Positions 18,339-27,665 of a stretch of DNA of 64,000 nucleotides are shown one piece after another. The stretch spans positions 60,386-124,385 of the forward strand of contig CAZCYD010000003.1 in assembly GCA_964502735.1 (NCBI GenBank). The letters are read 5' to 3'. Position 1 is the first letter of the stretch. Each line of letters begins with the position of its first letter. Made by a program: the position numbers and the translations under genes. The notes beneath the pieces were generated by a model. That model did no database searches. It saw only the letters and a program-made list of their open reading frames with translations, and had not been told where the DNA came from. Source of the stretch: JACKAN01 sp964502735. GTDB taxonomy: Bacteria; Bdellovibrionota; Bdellovibrionia; Bdellovibrionales; UBA1609.

Positions 18339-19250
18339 TTAATCCCTATAGGCTATTGTTTTGTAGTACAGGCCTTGCCTCTCCTCAACCTCAGACCAGG
18401 TTATCTTCTCCAGAGCGGTAAGACCAAAACCCTGAACCGTAAAGCTTGCCATTAGACAACCATGAATGCAGGCCTGCTTTAAGTTATGAAAGTTCCAGTC
18501 AGACTCAATTTTTGAGAGATAACCAAAAAATCCCCCAGCGAAGGTATCTCCAGCTCCAGTCGGGTCAACAACGTCATCAATCGGAAAAGCGGGAAGAACA
18601 AAATATTGTCCATGGGAATACATCATAAAACCGTACTCTCCACGCTTTACAACGACGGTTTTAGGCCCCCACTCTGTCAGCTGCCGTACCGCTGAAACTG
18701 TGTTCCAAGTTTTGGCCAAGGCTCTCAACTCTCCTTCATTTATTAGTAACAAATCCACCCGAGACAGAAGTTTTTTTAAGGAATCTAATTTAGAGTCTAT
18801 CCAGAAGTTCATCGTGTCTGCGCCTACAAGCTTGGCCGAATCGACTTGATCCAAAACTTTGTGCTGCAGGTCGGGATCAATATTGGCTAAAAAAACATAT
18901 TTTGAGTTCTTGTAACTATCGGGTAGCTCAGGGTTAAAATTTTCAAACACATTCAATTTTGTATCCAAGGTAATGGCTTCATTCATATCATTCTCGTATT
19001 TTCCCTCCCAATGGAAGGTTGAGCCAGGCACTCTCTGTAAACCACAGATATCGATATCTCTTTCTGTTAACTTGGAAATATCAGTTTCAGAGTAGTCTTC
19101 CCCTACAACCCCCACAACATTAACCCTAGAATACAGTGAAGCCGACAACGAAAAATAGTTGGCAGATCCACCAAGTAAGTTGTCAACTTTTTTGACCGGT
19201 GTAGAAATCGTATCGTAGGCAACACTGCCAACTACAAGAATATCAGACAT
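18339..19250 (-). CDS. PfkB family sugar kinase
   Basis: A 303-residue ribokinase/PfkB-family kinase. It has the N-terminal GGSANYFSLSAS substrate motif, the ATP-side motif VVVKRGEYGFM and the catalytic signature DPTGAGDTFAGGFFGYL around residue 245, whose Asp is the general base. The substrate (sugar or nucleoside) cannot be told from sequence. It starts 30 bases after the rlmN stop, so the two are likely co-transcribed. Confidence 0.88.
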   Translation of the reverse strand: MSDILVVGSVAYDTISTPVKKVDNLLGGSANYFSLSASLYSRVNVVGVVGEDYSETDISKLTERDIDICGLQRVPGSTFHWEGKYENDMNEAITLDTKLNVFENFNPELPDSYKNSKYVFLANIDPDLQHKVLDQVDSAKLVGADTMNFWIDSKLDSLKKLLSRVDLLLINEGELRALAKTWNTVSAVRQLTEWGPKTVVVKRGEYGFMMYSHGQYFVLPAFPIDDVVDPTGAGDTFAGGFFGYLSKIESDWNFHNLKQACIHGCLMASFTVQGFGLTALEKITWSEVEERQGLYYKTIAYRD

Positions 19251-19280
19251 ATGGGATGCTCCTTTGCTGATGAGAAAAAT

Positions 19281-20330
19281 CTAAATAGACATACTAATAG
19301 GATGATTTTTAATTGCCGAGGTCAATTGACCACAAGCTGCGTAAATATCTCTTCCCATCGTGCGACGCCGCAAAACGTGAACATCTTTTGACATAAGATA
19401 ATTTTGAAAGGCTGAGACTCTGTCTTCACTGGGTCTGTGAAAACCCGATCCTGGATGTTCATTAAAGGGGATCAAATTAACCTTACTTGGAACATCTCGC
19501 AGAATCTTCACGAGTTCTCGAGCCTGCTCAATAGAGTCATTAAAATCCTTCAACAGTACATATTCCATTGTAACTTTGTCTTTAGAAATGCGCGAGTGCT
19601 CTTTAGAGGCCCTAAGCAGGTCTTGAATTGGCCATTTCTTGTTTATGGGCATGATTTTTTCTCGCAGTTCATCATTAGGCGCATTCAGGCTGATCGCCAA
19701 ACGAAGGCCGGCCTGAGTTACAAGTGGAATTTGGGGAACCAAACCCGATGTAGAAACTGTGATTTTTTTTCTAGACAGGTTGACGCCCCAAGGAGAGTGA
19801 AGAATTTCGGAAGCAGAAAAAACAGCTTCTGGATTGTCCAAGGGTTCTCCCATTCCCATAAAAACGATATTTGTTATTCTCTCTTCCTCAGGCTGTTTTA
19901 GCATCACTTGAACAAACTGTCCGACAATTTGTCCTGTTGTTAGGCGTTTTTTTAGTTTTTGCTTTCCTGTAAAACAAAACTTGCACGCCATGTTGCAACC
20001 CACTTCTGAAGACAGACACAAAGTTAAGCGACGCTCCCCTCCAGGGATCAAAACAGCCTCAACAGTTTGACTATCCCCTACATCAAAAAGAAATTTTTTC
20101 GTTCCGTCTTGGCTTACCATCTCCTTAACAATCTTAGGCAATTCAAGGGAAATGAGAGCAGGCAGGCGAATGCGAAAGTCCTTAGATATATCCGTCATTT
20201 CACTAAAATCAAAAACCTTCTGCGCATAGACCCAGCGGAAAAGTTGCTGAGCTCGATATTTTTTTTCTCCAAAGGTCTGAAGATAGTCACCCACATCCTG
20301 TAAAGAATGTTGAAAAAAATTAAGAGCCAT
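19281..20330 (-). CDS. rlmN: 23S rRNA/tRNA (adenine-C2)-methyltransferase RlmN
   Basis: A 349-residue radical SAM enzyme that methylates C2 of A2503 in 23S rRNA and A37 in some tRNAs. The iron-sulphur Cys motif CNMACKFC is at 112-119, the SAM-side motifs VFMGMGEPLDN and ISLNAPNDELREKIMPIN follow, and the second catalytic Cys is in YAACGQLTSA near the C-terminus. Length and motif order fit the family. It is first in a pair with the PfkB kinase. Confidence 0.97.
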   Translation of the reverse strand: MALNFFQHSLQDVGDYLQTFGEKKYRAQQLFRWVYAQKVFDFSEMTDISKDFRIRLPALISLELPKIVKEMVSQDGTKKFLFDVGDSQTVEAVLIPGGERRLTLCLSSEVGCNMACKFCFTGKQKLKKRLTTGQIVGQFVQVMLKQPEEERITNIVFMGMGEPLDNPEAVFSASEILHSPWGVNLSRKKITVSTSGLVPQIPLVTQAGLRLAISLNAPNDELREKIMPINKKWPIQDLLRASKEHSRISKDKVTMEYVLLKDFNDSIEQARELVKILRDVPSKVNLIPFNEHPGSGFHRPSEDRVSAFQNYLMSKDVHVLRRRTMGRDIYAACGQLTSAIKNHPISMSI

Positions 20331-20603
20331 TTAAACCTCGACCAATTTGACGCAAGAGCAAAAAGATGTACCACGCCCTCAAATTTAGGTCAATTTTTCT
20401 TAAAGAATGTCCTCTAAAAGGTAAAAGCACTGCGGAAATAGGCTTGTTTTGGGTCTTTTTCAACCCTACAATGTGATTTAAAGTGTTTTGGAATTCAGGA
20501 ATCATATTTCATGAAAAAAATTCAAGTGACTGGCTCTATGACTGACTCTATGTCTCAAGGTGGCTTCAAGAGTGAGACTCAAAAGAAATAAGAAGGGATC
20601 GTT

Positions 20604-21191
20604 ATGACGTTTACTGTAGCTCTCATTGCTGGTTTTGGCCTTTTAATCTTATTAATTGTTTCTGTCTACAATGGCCTAGTTCGCTCTAGAAATTACGTAA
20701 AAAATGCCTATGCCCAAATAGACGTACAGCTCAACCGAAGATACGATCTTATTCCCAATCTTGTTGAGTCTGCAAAAGGCTATATGAAGCACGAAAAAGA
20801 AACTCTTGAAGCTGTTATTAACGCCCGCAACCAAGCTCAGAAGGTCAACTCTAGTGTCGCCTCTGACCCCAGTAATCCTGATAACATGAAGAAACTCATT
20901 GCGGCAGAAGGACTCCTATCTAGATCTATGGGATCGTTCATGGCCTTGGCAGAGAGGTATCCCGACCTAAAAGCCAACACCACAATAAGCCAACTGATGG
21001 AAGAGTTAACAAGTACAGAAAATAAGATTGCCTTTGCTCGACAGGGATTTAATGACACAGTGACAGCCTACAATAATAAACGAGAGGTTTTCCCCAATAA
21101 CATCATCGCAGGAACATTTGGGTTTCAGGCTGCGCAAGTGCTCGAAGTTGAAAACCCCAAAAAACGAGAAGCTGTCAAAGTTCAATTTTAA
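20604..21191 (+). CDS. lemA: LemA family protein
   Basis: A 195-residue membrane protein with a single N-terminal transmembrane helix (VALIAGFGLLILLIVSVYN) followed by a helical domain. The family signature is clear: AYAQIDVQLNRRYDLIPNLV, then LEAVINARNQAQ and a C-terminal YNNKREVFPNN. LemA proteins are commonly encoded next to M48 metalloproteases, as here, with two bases between the genes. The biochemical role of LemA is not established. Confidence 0.94.
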   Translation: MTFTVALIAGFGLLILLIVSVYNGLVRSRNYVKNAYAQIDVQLNRRYDLIPNLVESAKGYMKHEKETLEAVINARNQAQKVNSSVASDPSNPDNMKKLIAAEGLLSRSMGSFMALAERYPDLKANTTISQLMEELTSTENKIAFARQGFNDTVTAYNNKREVFPNNIIAGTFGFQAAQVLEVENPKKREAVKVQF

Positions 21192-21193
21192 AT

Positions 21194-23137
21194 ATGAATT
21201 TTTTTGAACAACAGAGACTTTGCAAAAAAAACTCTCAGCTTTTAATCTTTCTTTTTTTTACCTCAGCATTTCTCATTGCTTTGCTGAGTTCCCTACTTGC
21301 CTACATCACGCTTGGTGGCTACAGCCCCGGTTTTCAAAACTCAATGACTTCAAGCCATGCAGTCTCAACTGAGCTGACTTCCATCCTATTAGATTCACTA
21401 AAAAAGCCTCCTTTTTGGTATACCACGGGAGCAATAACTTTAATCCTATCTATTATCTCAGTTTTTAAATCTCTTTCCCTAGGTCACAGCGGTGCACATA
21501 TTGCCAAAACTTTAGGTGGAACACTTGCTAACACACTCAAAGATGATTTCTTAGTAAAGCGATACATAAACATTGTTGAAGAAATGTCCTTAGCCAGCGG
21601 AGTGCCCATCCCGACAATATATGTGCAAAACTCAGAGCCTTCCATAAATGCGTTTGCTGCAGGTAAAGATTTAAATCATGCTGCTATTTGTGTAACTCGA
21701 GGAGCTCTTCTGAAGTTAAACAGAGACGAACTGCAAGCTGTAGTTGGACACGAATTTAGTCATATTTTAAATGGAGATATGAATTTAAACATTAAATTAA
21801 TTGGCTACATTTTTGGGCTCAGCTTTATTTATGAAAGTGGCATTCACCTGCTTAGGGGCTCTCAACATCGTAGCCGACATCAACGAAGCCAGAGTCATTC
21901 CACTGGAAATGTAGCCTTTTTAGGTGTCGGGCTTATTGCCTTAGGAGCCCTTGGAATGTTTTTTGCCTCCTTAATTAAATCTATTCTCTCCCGGCAAAGA
22001 GAATACCTTGCCGACGCTGCGGCTGTGCAGTTTACAAGAAATCCAGAGGCTGTAAGTTCTGTTTTAAAAAAACTTTGGGTACACGGGAGCCAGATTGAAA
22101 ACCCAAAGGCTTCAGAAGCCAGTCATATGTTTTTTGCAGAGGCTCTAACTCACTCCCTTCACTTTCCAACTCACCCACCTCTTATAAAAAGAATCCAATC
22201 CATTGACCCCCACTACAGTGTTAAAAAATTTAATCAAGAAAGAGCCGACATTGCTCGGTCATTAGAACTGGCGGAGTCTTCCAACTCTAGGTATAAAGAT
22301 ACGCCAGCCCCAAAGTCGACCCCAAATAAAGAAGATAACGAATTTGATTTTTTTACTCCTGCGGCCCTTGCTTTTGGCCTCAATGTGAATAACCTAGGTC
22401 ATATTGATAAAACTACCACAGATAAAGTCCACTCCGAACTTGAGACTCTGCCTAATAACTTAATAGATCTCGTTCACGAATTTCGTGGAGCTTTTACTTT
22501 CCTAATATCGTGCTGTGCCCCACCTTCCATCTCTAATGGAGTCATTGTCAAAATCTTAACCCGGTATAATCTCCAGGAGATCTACCTTGAAAATCTCAGT
22601 TTACAAGCTCAACTCTGCAAATTGCACCGAGAACAGTTGTTCTCAATGATTAAAATGAGTGTCTCTACGCTCAAATCTGGTAAAAGCTATCAACTTGCGA
22701 AAATCCCAAAAGCCTTGTTTGCCATTGCCAACTTGGACAAGATGATCTCTCGCAGGGAGATGATTATACTTCTTTATGTAACTACACTACTCAAACGCCA
22801 GCAAGGCCATCAAAGACAAAAGGTTCAAGGCTATCTCAGGAGTGTTAGCTATATTCTATCTTACTTTTGTCGCATTAGCTCCAATCCACCTGAGCCTCTA
22901 CTTGCTGAAATTTCCAATAAACTCTTTGTTGGCCAATTGATTTATGAAAAAGACCTCGATTTCAACAAACTCAGCCAGAGCCTCATTGAACTATCTACAG
23001 CTCCATCTTCCCACAAACAAAAAATTGTAGAATCAGGGCTCATACTTATTCAACAGGATGGAACGGTATCCAATGAAGAGTATGCGTTCTTCCGGCTCAT
23101 TGCTGAATCTCTAGAAATCCCATTGCCAAAGGTTTAA
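21194..23137 (+). CDS. M48 family metalloprotease (HtpX-like) with TerB-like C-terminus
   Basis: A 647-residue membrane protein. Transmembrane segments lie at about 15-40 and 76-92, and another pair follows the active site (about 203-217 and 240-265). The zinc motif HEFSH is at 186-190, and REYLADAAAVQ near 275 supplies the third Glu ligand. The long C-terminal region (about 390-647) ends in a TerB-like helical stretch (LILIQQDGTVSNEEYAFFRL). Related HtpX proteases degrade misfolded membrane proteins. Two bases after lemA, with which it is surely co-expressed. Confidence 0.93.
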   Translation: MNFFEQQRLCKKNSQLLIFLFFTSAFLIALLSSLLAYITLGGYSPGFQNSMTSSHAVSTELTSILLDSLKKPPFWYTTGAITLILSIISVFKSLSLGHSGAHIAKTLGGTLANTLKDDFLVKRYINIVEEMSLASGVPIPTIYVQNSEPSINAFAAGKDLNHAAICVTRGALLKLNRDELQAVVGHEFSHILNGDMNLNIKLIGYIFGLSFIYESGIHLLRGSQHRSRHQRSQSHSTGNVAFLGVGLIALGALGMFFASLIKSILSRQREYLADAAAVQFTRNPEAVSSVLKKLWVHGSQIENPKASEASHMFFAEALTHSLHFPTHPPLIKRIQSIDPHYSVKKFNQERADIARSLELAESSNSRYKDTPAPKSTPNKEDNEFDFFTPAALAFGLNVNNLGHIDKTTTDKVHSELETLPNNLIDLVHEFRGAFTFLISCCAPPSISNGVIVKILTRYNLQEIYLENLSLQAQLCKLHREQLFSMIKMSVSTLKSGKSYQLAKIPKALFAIANLDKMISRREMIILLYVTTLLKRQQGHQRQKVQGYLRSVSYILSYFCRISSNPPEPLLAEISNKLFVGQLIYEKDLDFNKLSQSLIELSTAPSSHKQKIVESGLILIQQDGTVSNEEYAFFRLIAESLEIPLPKV

Positions 23138-23332
23138 AGGCTTTACCAAATCTTAATATCGTCACAAACAGAGTCTATTTAAATAGCTACGCCAAAACTT
23201 GTTACTTTCTTGTGTACACTTGTCAGAAACCTAACAGGTGAGGTTTACTCTTTTGTCTGGTATATTAATAACTCATACGTGGAGCGACGTCCTAAAGGAA
23301 AATATATTTTTTAAATATGGAGATGACAGTGT

Positions 23333-25027
23333 ATGAGAAACAATAAACTACGACATTATTTATTTTTGATTTTATGCATCTTATTTTTATCGGCTCTCTC
23401 TCATGCTGAACTAAAAAAAGGAATAGTGGGTTATAAATTCAAAAACTTATTTGCTCCAATAACTCATTCTGTTCCTCTACGCATTGTTTACCTAAGTCAA
23501 AGTCGTTGGACTACCTACGATATTTCTAAGGATTTGCAAGAAGCCGCCTATATTTTCTCACAATGCGGTGTAAGTTTTGATATCGTTGATATACATTCGG
23601 TAAAGGACCATTCTGGTGAAGTTATTTTTGATTTAGAAGGATATTCTGAAGTTAATGAGGCCTGGGAGAGAGGAGGCTCTCTTGAATTAGCAAAAAAAAT
23701 CTCTGACGGTAGCGAGGTTTTGACAGTATTTTTTATTGAAGGCTTTGATCCACAATTCGGCTCTATTACAGCAACATCAGTTCCCATCGAGCGCGTAAAA
23801 CGTAATGAACAAAAAGTTGCGCTGAACACAGTTTGGATGACACAACAGGTACTGATCGACAAACTTGGAGCCCAAGAAGACGGACTTAGATCATCTGGAT
23901 ATAATGTCCTAGCTCATGAACTCGGACATATTCTACTCGACTCGAGTCATATTACTGAAAACTATATTCATAACCTTATGCATTCTATGCCACAAAACTT
24001 AAATGGCCGCTTAACATTAAACCAATGTTCACAAATTAAAAGTTCTCGATTGGCTAAAAACCTTAAACAGCCATTAAACAAAAATGCTGGTTGTTCCAAT
24101 ATTCACAATTCAATTCGAGGAGGCGTACAGTTTTTTGAGAATATGATTGGTGTTTCGTCTAATAAGTATTGTCGAGACCTTTCTGATCTAACTGAACTTC
24201 TCTCTTCAGCACAGGACAAAACTAGTGATTTGCAGCCAGCAAAACATTTAGATTTTTATTTGCAAACTAATGCTGGCAGCGAAGTTGCCTATCTCGATCG
24301 CCATGCCTTCGATGGAACGTTAAAACTATCTTATGATATTAATGGTAAAGCCTTACTATCAAAAAAACAGTCCCAAGCCATGTGGTTACATGAGCTTGGG
24401 CATGCGATTTTAAATGCTCAACTCAAAACAGACTGGGACTGGTTCGAATCATGGGAAGCCTTAATGTTGGATTGGGGGCGCACTATTTTTAAGATAACTC
24501 TATTAGACAACTCGTCCAATTCCAAAAAAGAATTAAGCGAGGTCGGGTCCATGGAAGAGCTTCAGAATCAAACGGATGCTATCGTTCAAAAAATTTCATC
24601 TTTTCCCAATAGAAAAAATTATGAGATCTTTATCGACGCATATCATGAATTCTTTGCCGATGCATTTGTCATCATCCACAGCCGTGATCCCAAAATTATG
24701 ATGCAGGCCCTAGTAAATCCGGCTGACCCCGAAGGAAAAAAATCAAGTTATGAAGAACTTCAAGAACGTGAGAACCGGGACTACAGTTATTTGAGAGACA
24801 TTACTAGCTGGTCCGTCGAAACTTCCCATGGTTATTTCACTCCCGCACTTGCACACCTTTGGTTAAAAATAACTCAAATGCCGAGTTTTCGCACTTCTCA
24901 GGAGGTGACCAGAACCGTTTATAATGCGGTACTTCTAGAAATAACGGAAAGAGCTAAAAATCCAGAACTGTGGGATATAACACCATCTGAAGCCAATAAA
25001 CGACTGATAAAAAGACTTAACTTTTAA
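23333..25027 (+). CDS. secreted protein with two HELGH zinc-protease motifs
   Basis: A 564-residue protein with a signal peptide (YLFLILCILFLSALSHA, cleavage about residue 25). The first half has HELGHILLDSSH at 195-206 followed by NLMHS at 214-218, like a metzincin zinc site plus Met-turn, but the third His is one residue later than in the canonical HExxHxxGxxH. The second half has HELGH at 353-357 and then AYHEFFADAF at 436-445, whose Glu 439 could be a gluzincin-type third ligand. It therefore looks like two different zinc-protease-like domains in one exported chain. Substrate unknown. It follows the M48 gene by about 195 bases. Confidence 0.75.
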   Translation: MRNNKLRHYLFLILCILFLSALSHAELKKGIVGYKFKNLFAPITHSVPLRIVYLSQSRWTTYDISKDLQEAAYIFSQCGVSFDIVDIHSVKDHSGEVIFDLEGYSEVNEAWERGGSLELAKKISDGSEVLTVFFIEGFDPQFGSITATSVPIERVKRNEQKVALNTVWMTQQVLIDKLGAQEDGLRSSGYNVLAHELGHILLDSSHITENYIHNLMHSMPQNLNGRLTLNQCSQIKSSRLAKNLKQPLNKNAGCSNIHNSIRGGVQFFENMIGVSSNKYCRDLSDLTELLSSAQDKTSDLQPAKHLDFYLQTNAGSEVAYLDRHAFDGTLKLSYDINGKALLSKKQSQAMWLHELGHAILNAQLKTDWDWFESWEALMLDWGRTIFKITLLDNSSNSKKELSEVGSMEELQNQTDAIVQKISSFPNRKNYEIFIDAYHEFFADAFVIIHSRDPKIMMQALVNPADPEGKKSSYEELQERENRDYSYLRDITSWSVETSHGYFTPALAHLWLKITQMPSFRTSQEVTRTVYNAVLLEITERAKNPELWDITPSEANKRLIKRLNF

Positions 25028-25036
25028 TATTGAGTG

Positions 25037-25070
25037 AAGTTGGCGTCCTAATTTTATTTCCAACTTTTTT
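25037..25070 (+). terminator. probable intrinsic terminator of the double-HELGH gene
   Basis: An inverted repeat AAGTTGG (25037-25043) / CCAACTT (25060-25066) with a 16-base loop runs into a T-run ending at 25070, ten bases after the stop codon. The stem is short, so the call is moderate. It also lies just before the end of the convergent heptose kinase gene. Confidence 0.5.
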
Positions 25071-25079
25071 GCCAAAACA

Positions 25080-26264
25080 CTAAACCAACTCTTTTAAGAG
25101 TTGGTCTAAGAGTTCGCCTTGGTAACAGGGCACACATCCAACTTTACCGACGACAATTCCTGCTGCTGAATTTGCCAAGATGCAAGCCTCGTCAAGGGTA
25201 AATCCGCTGGCGCACGCCAAAGCTAAAGTAGCAATAACTGTATCGCCGGCACCTGTAACGTCAAAAATTTGCTTGGCCTCCGTAGGAAGAGACAAGGTTT
25301 TCGTCTCTTCAAAGTGGAGCATTCCTTCCTTTCCAAGGGTAATTATCAAGTGCTCACAAGAAACCAATTCCACTAGTTTATTCGCAACCCGCGTCAAAGC
25401 TTCATCATCTTCTCTTAATTCATCAATATTCAAACCCGATAACAAAAAAGCCTCGTCGCGGTTAGGCTTAAACACATCAGCGCCACGATAATAACGTATG
25501 GGCGTTGTCCGATGGGGATCGACAAAAACTTTTTTATTTTCCTTATGAGCCATGGAAATCAAACTCTGAGTCGTTTTTTCACAAAAAACACCCTTCGCAT
25601 AATCCTCTATGACAACAACATCTACAGAAGGCAAAATCTGCTTGGCTCGGTCCAATAGCTCTGAGCGGGTCTGTGAACTTAAGAACTTTCGCGTTTCAAA
25701 GTCGACCCTGGCTATATGGTGATTTCCAGAAATCAATCTCGTTTTTTTTGTTGTAGGTCTATCCCTGTCGCAAATAAGAAAGTCTTGAGACACTCCTGCC
25801 TCTTTTAAAAGCTGACCAAGAGTGTGAGAAGTTTCATCCCCTCCCACGACGCCCAAAAGATGACACTCTCCCCCTAAGCTTTTTACGTTTTGCGCCACAT
25901 TTGCAGCAAGTCCAAGGCGAGCCTCTTGACTTTTAACTTCTAAAACGGGAACGGGAGCCTCCGGACTAATCCGCTTCACCTCACCAAATAGATATTCATC
26001 AAGACAAATATCACCCACAACAAGAACTTTACCATTGGATAAGAGTTCTACGCGTCTAGCTAAATTCTCTTTCTTTTTAGTCATTTCTTCTTCTGAAAGC
26101 CCTTTTGATGGTCGCAAAATTCCATCACTCCAACGAGACGTATTCTCGAATAAAGTATCCGAATCTATAAGATGCGACTCACCAGTATCCGGCTTGCTGG
26201 TCTCCGGAATTGTAGCTTTCATCGGAATTGCCTCATTTTTGGGAGTCGCCTCTTTTCTGCTCAT
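25080..26264 (-). CDS. hldE: D-glycero-beta-D-manno-heptose-7-phosphate kinase-like PfkB protein
   Basis: A 394-residue protein. After an atypical N-terminal extension of about 80 polar residues comes a PfkB domain that matches the kinase half of HldE/RfaE: VLVVGDICLDEYLFGEVKRI, ISPEAPVPVLEV, GLAANVAQNVKSLGG and the catalytic DVTGAGDTVIATLALA. It phosphorylates heptose 7-phosphate in ADP-heptose synthesis for LPS core. The nucleotidyltransferase half of HldE is absent, so this is an RfaE1/HldA-like kinase and needs a separate partner. It could also act on another sugar phosphate. Symbol provisional. Confidence 0.8.
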   Translation of the reverse strand: MSRKEATPKNEAIPMKATIPETSKPDTGESHLIDSDTLFENTSRWSDGILRPSKGLSEEEMTKKKENLARRVELLSNGKVLVVGDICLDEYLFGEVKRISPEAPVPVLEVKSQEARLGLAANVAQNVKSLGGECHLLGVVGGDETSHTLGQLLKEAGVSQDFLICDRDRPTTKKTRLISGNHHIARVDFETRKFLSSQTRSELLDRAKQILPSVDVVVIEDYAKGVFCEKTTQSLISMAHKENKKVFVDPHRTTPIRYYRGADVFKPNRDEAFLLSGLNIDELREDDEALTRVANKLVELVSCEHLIITLGKEGMLHFEETKTLSLPTEAKQIFDVTGAGDTVIATLALACASGFTLDEACILANSAAGIVVGKVGCVPCYQGELLDQLLKELV

Positions 26265-26395
26265 ACTACGATAGTACTACCCCTGGATGAGAAATATGTT
26301 AATCAATTAAAACTTTTATTACTGCTACGCATCTTTAGCTTGATTTGCTTCCAACCTGAGTTTATTTTTTGTGAATTCAACACTCGGAGAAATTC

Positions 26396-27652
26396 ATGGA
26401 AAAACTAGCGGAATGTCCTCTCTATCGTAATACTCTCAGAACTCTCGAATCTGCCGGCGATATTATCAATATGAATATCAATGCTCTAGAAAAGCTCAAA
26501 ACCCCTAGAAGAGCTATTATGGTTTCTATCCCTGTAAAAATGGATGATGGAAGAGTTCAAGTTTTTTCTGGCTACAGAGTTCAGCACAACCAAGCTCTTG
26601 GCCCATTCAAGGGAGGGATTCGATACCATCAAACAGTAAATTTAAGTGAGGTAGCCGCTCTATCTATGCTCATGACTTTTAAAAACTCCCTCTTAGGCCT
26701 TCCTCTTGGTGGAGCTAAAGGCGGAGTGCGCGTGGATCCAACAAAGCTATCAGTTCACGAAATTGAGAGCTTAACTCGCAGATTTACTTCTGAACTCACA
26801 CCCTTTATTGGGCCAGACAAAGATATTCCGGCTCCGGATGTAGGAACAGACTCTCAAACTATGGCATGGATGTTGGATACATATTCCATGGAATCTGGTT
26901 ATTCCCAAACGGGCGTAGTCACAGGAAAACCTATTGAAATTGGTGGATCACAAGGAAGAGATTGCGCTACGGGCCTTGGAGTTGTGTACATTATGCAAAA
27001 AGCCCTAGAAACAAAAAACCAGAAACTTCAAGAAGCGACAATTGCTATTCAGGGCTTTGGAAAAGTTGGAATGTTCGCCGCTATCGAGGCTTTCGCACTA
27101 GGTGGAAAAGTCGTTGCCGTCAGTGACGTGTCTTCAGCTCTTTACAACCCTGAAGGATTAAACATTACTGAATTAGTCAAATACGTAAAAGAAAACAAAT
27201 ACATTAAAGGCTATCCCAACGCTCAAGAAATTGATGGAGAGGCCTTATTAGAATTAGAAGTCGATATTCTTGCTCCCTGTGCTCTAGATGGAACTATCAA
27301 CAGCACAAATGTTGATAGAATTAAGGCCCGAATTATAGTTGAAGGGGCCAATGGACCTGTAACTGTAAATGCCGGAGAGGAATTAGCCAAAAAGGGAATT
27401 CTTATCATCCCCGATATCCTGGCCAACGGAGGGGGAGTCGTAGTGAGTTATTTTGAATGGGTTCAAGATATTGTTTGGCTCTTTTGGCAAGAAGAAGAAG
27501 TCAGAAAAAAGCTCAAAACTGTTATGGATAGATCTTTTGATACAGTTTGGAATTTTTCTCGTGAGTACAATTGCGATATGAGAACTTCGGCTATGGGAGT
27601 TTCTTTACAAAGACTAGAAAAGGCCATGAAACTGAGAGGCCAAGCCTGGTAA
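26396..27652 (+). CDS. gdhA: glutamate dehydrogenase (Glu/Leu/Phe/Val family)
   Basis: A 418-residue enzyme interconverting glutamate with 2-oxoglutarate and ammonium. The substrate region GPFKGGIRYHQTVNLSEVAA and PLGGAKGGVRVDP contain the family's active-site lysines, PAPDVGTD holds the catalytic Asp, and GFGKVG near 222 is the NAD(P) Rossmann motif. Length fits the hexameric type. GGAGAAATTC precedes the ATG. Thirteen bases separate it from pyrD, so the two may be co-transcribed. Confidence 0.95.
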   Translation: MEKLAECPLYRNTLRTLESAGDIINMNINALEKLKTPRRAIMVSIPVKMDDGRVQVFSGYRVQHNQALGPFKGGIRYHQTVNLSEVAALSMLMTFKNSLLGLPLGGAKGGVRVDPTKLSVHEIESLTRRFTSELTPFIGPDKDIPAPDVGTDSQTMAWMLDTYSMESGYSQTGVVTGKPIEIGGSQGRDCATGLGVVYIMQKALETKNQKLQEATIAIQGFGKVGMFAAIEAFALGGKVVAVSDVSSALYNPEGLNITELVKYVKENKYIKGYPNAQEIDGEALLELEVDILAPCALDGTINSTNVDRIKARIIVEGANGPVTVNAGEELAKKGILIIPDILANGGGVVVSYFEWVQDIVWLFWQEEEVRKKLKTVMDRSFDTVWNFSREYNCDMRTSAMGVSLQRLEKAMKLRGQAW

Positions 27653-27665
27653 GCATGGCCTAGAT

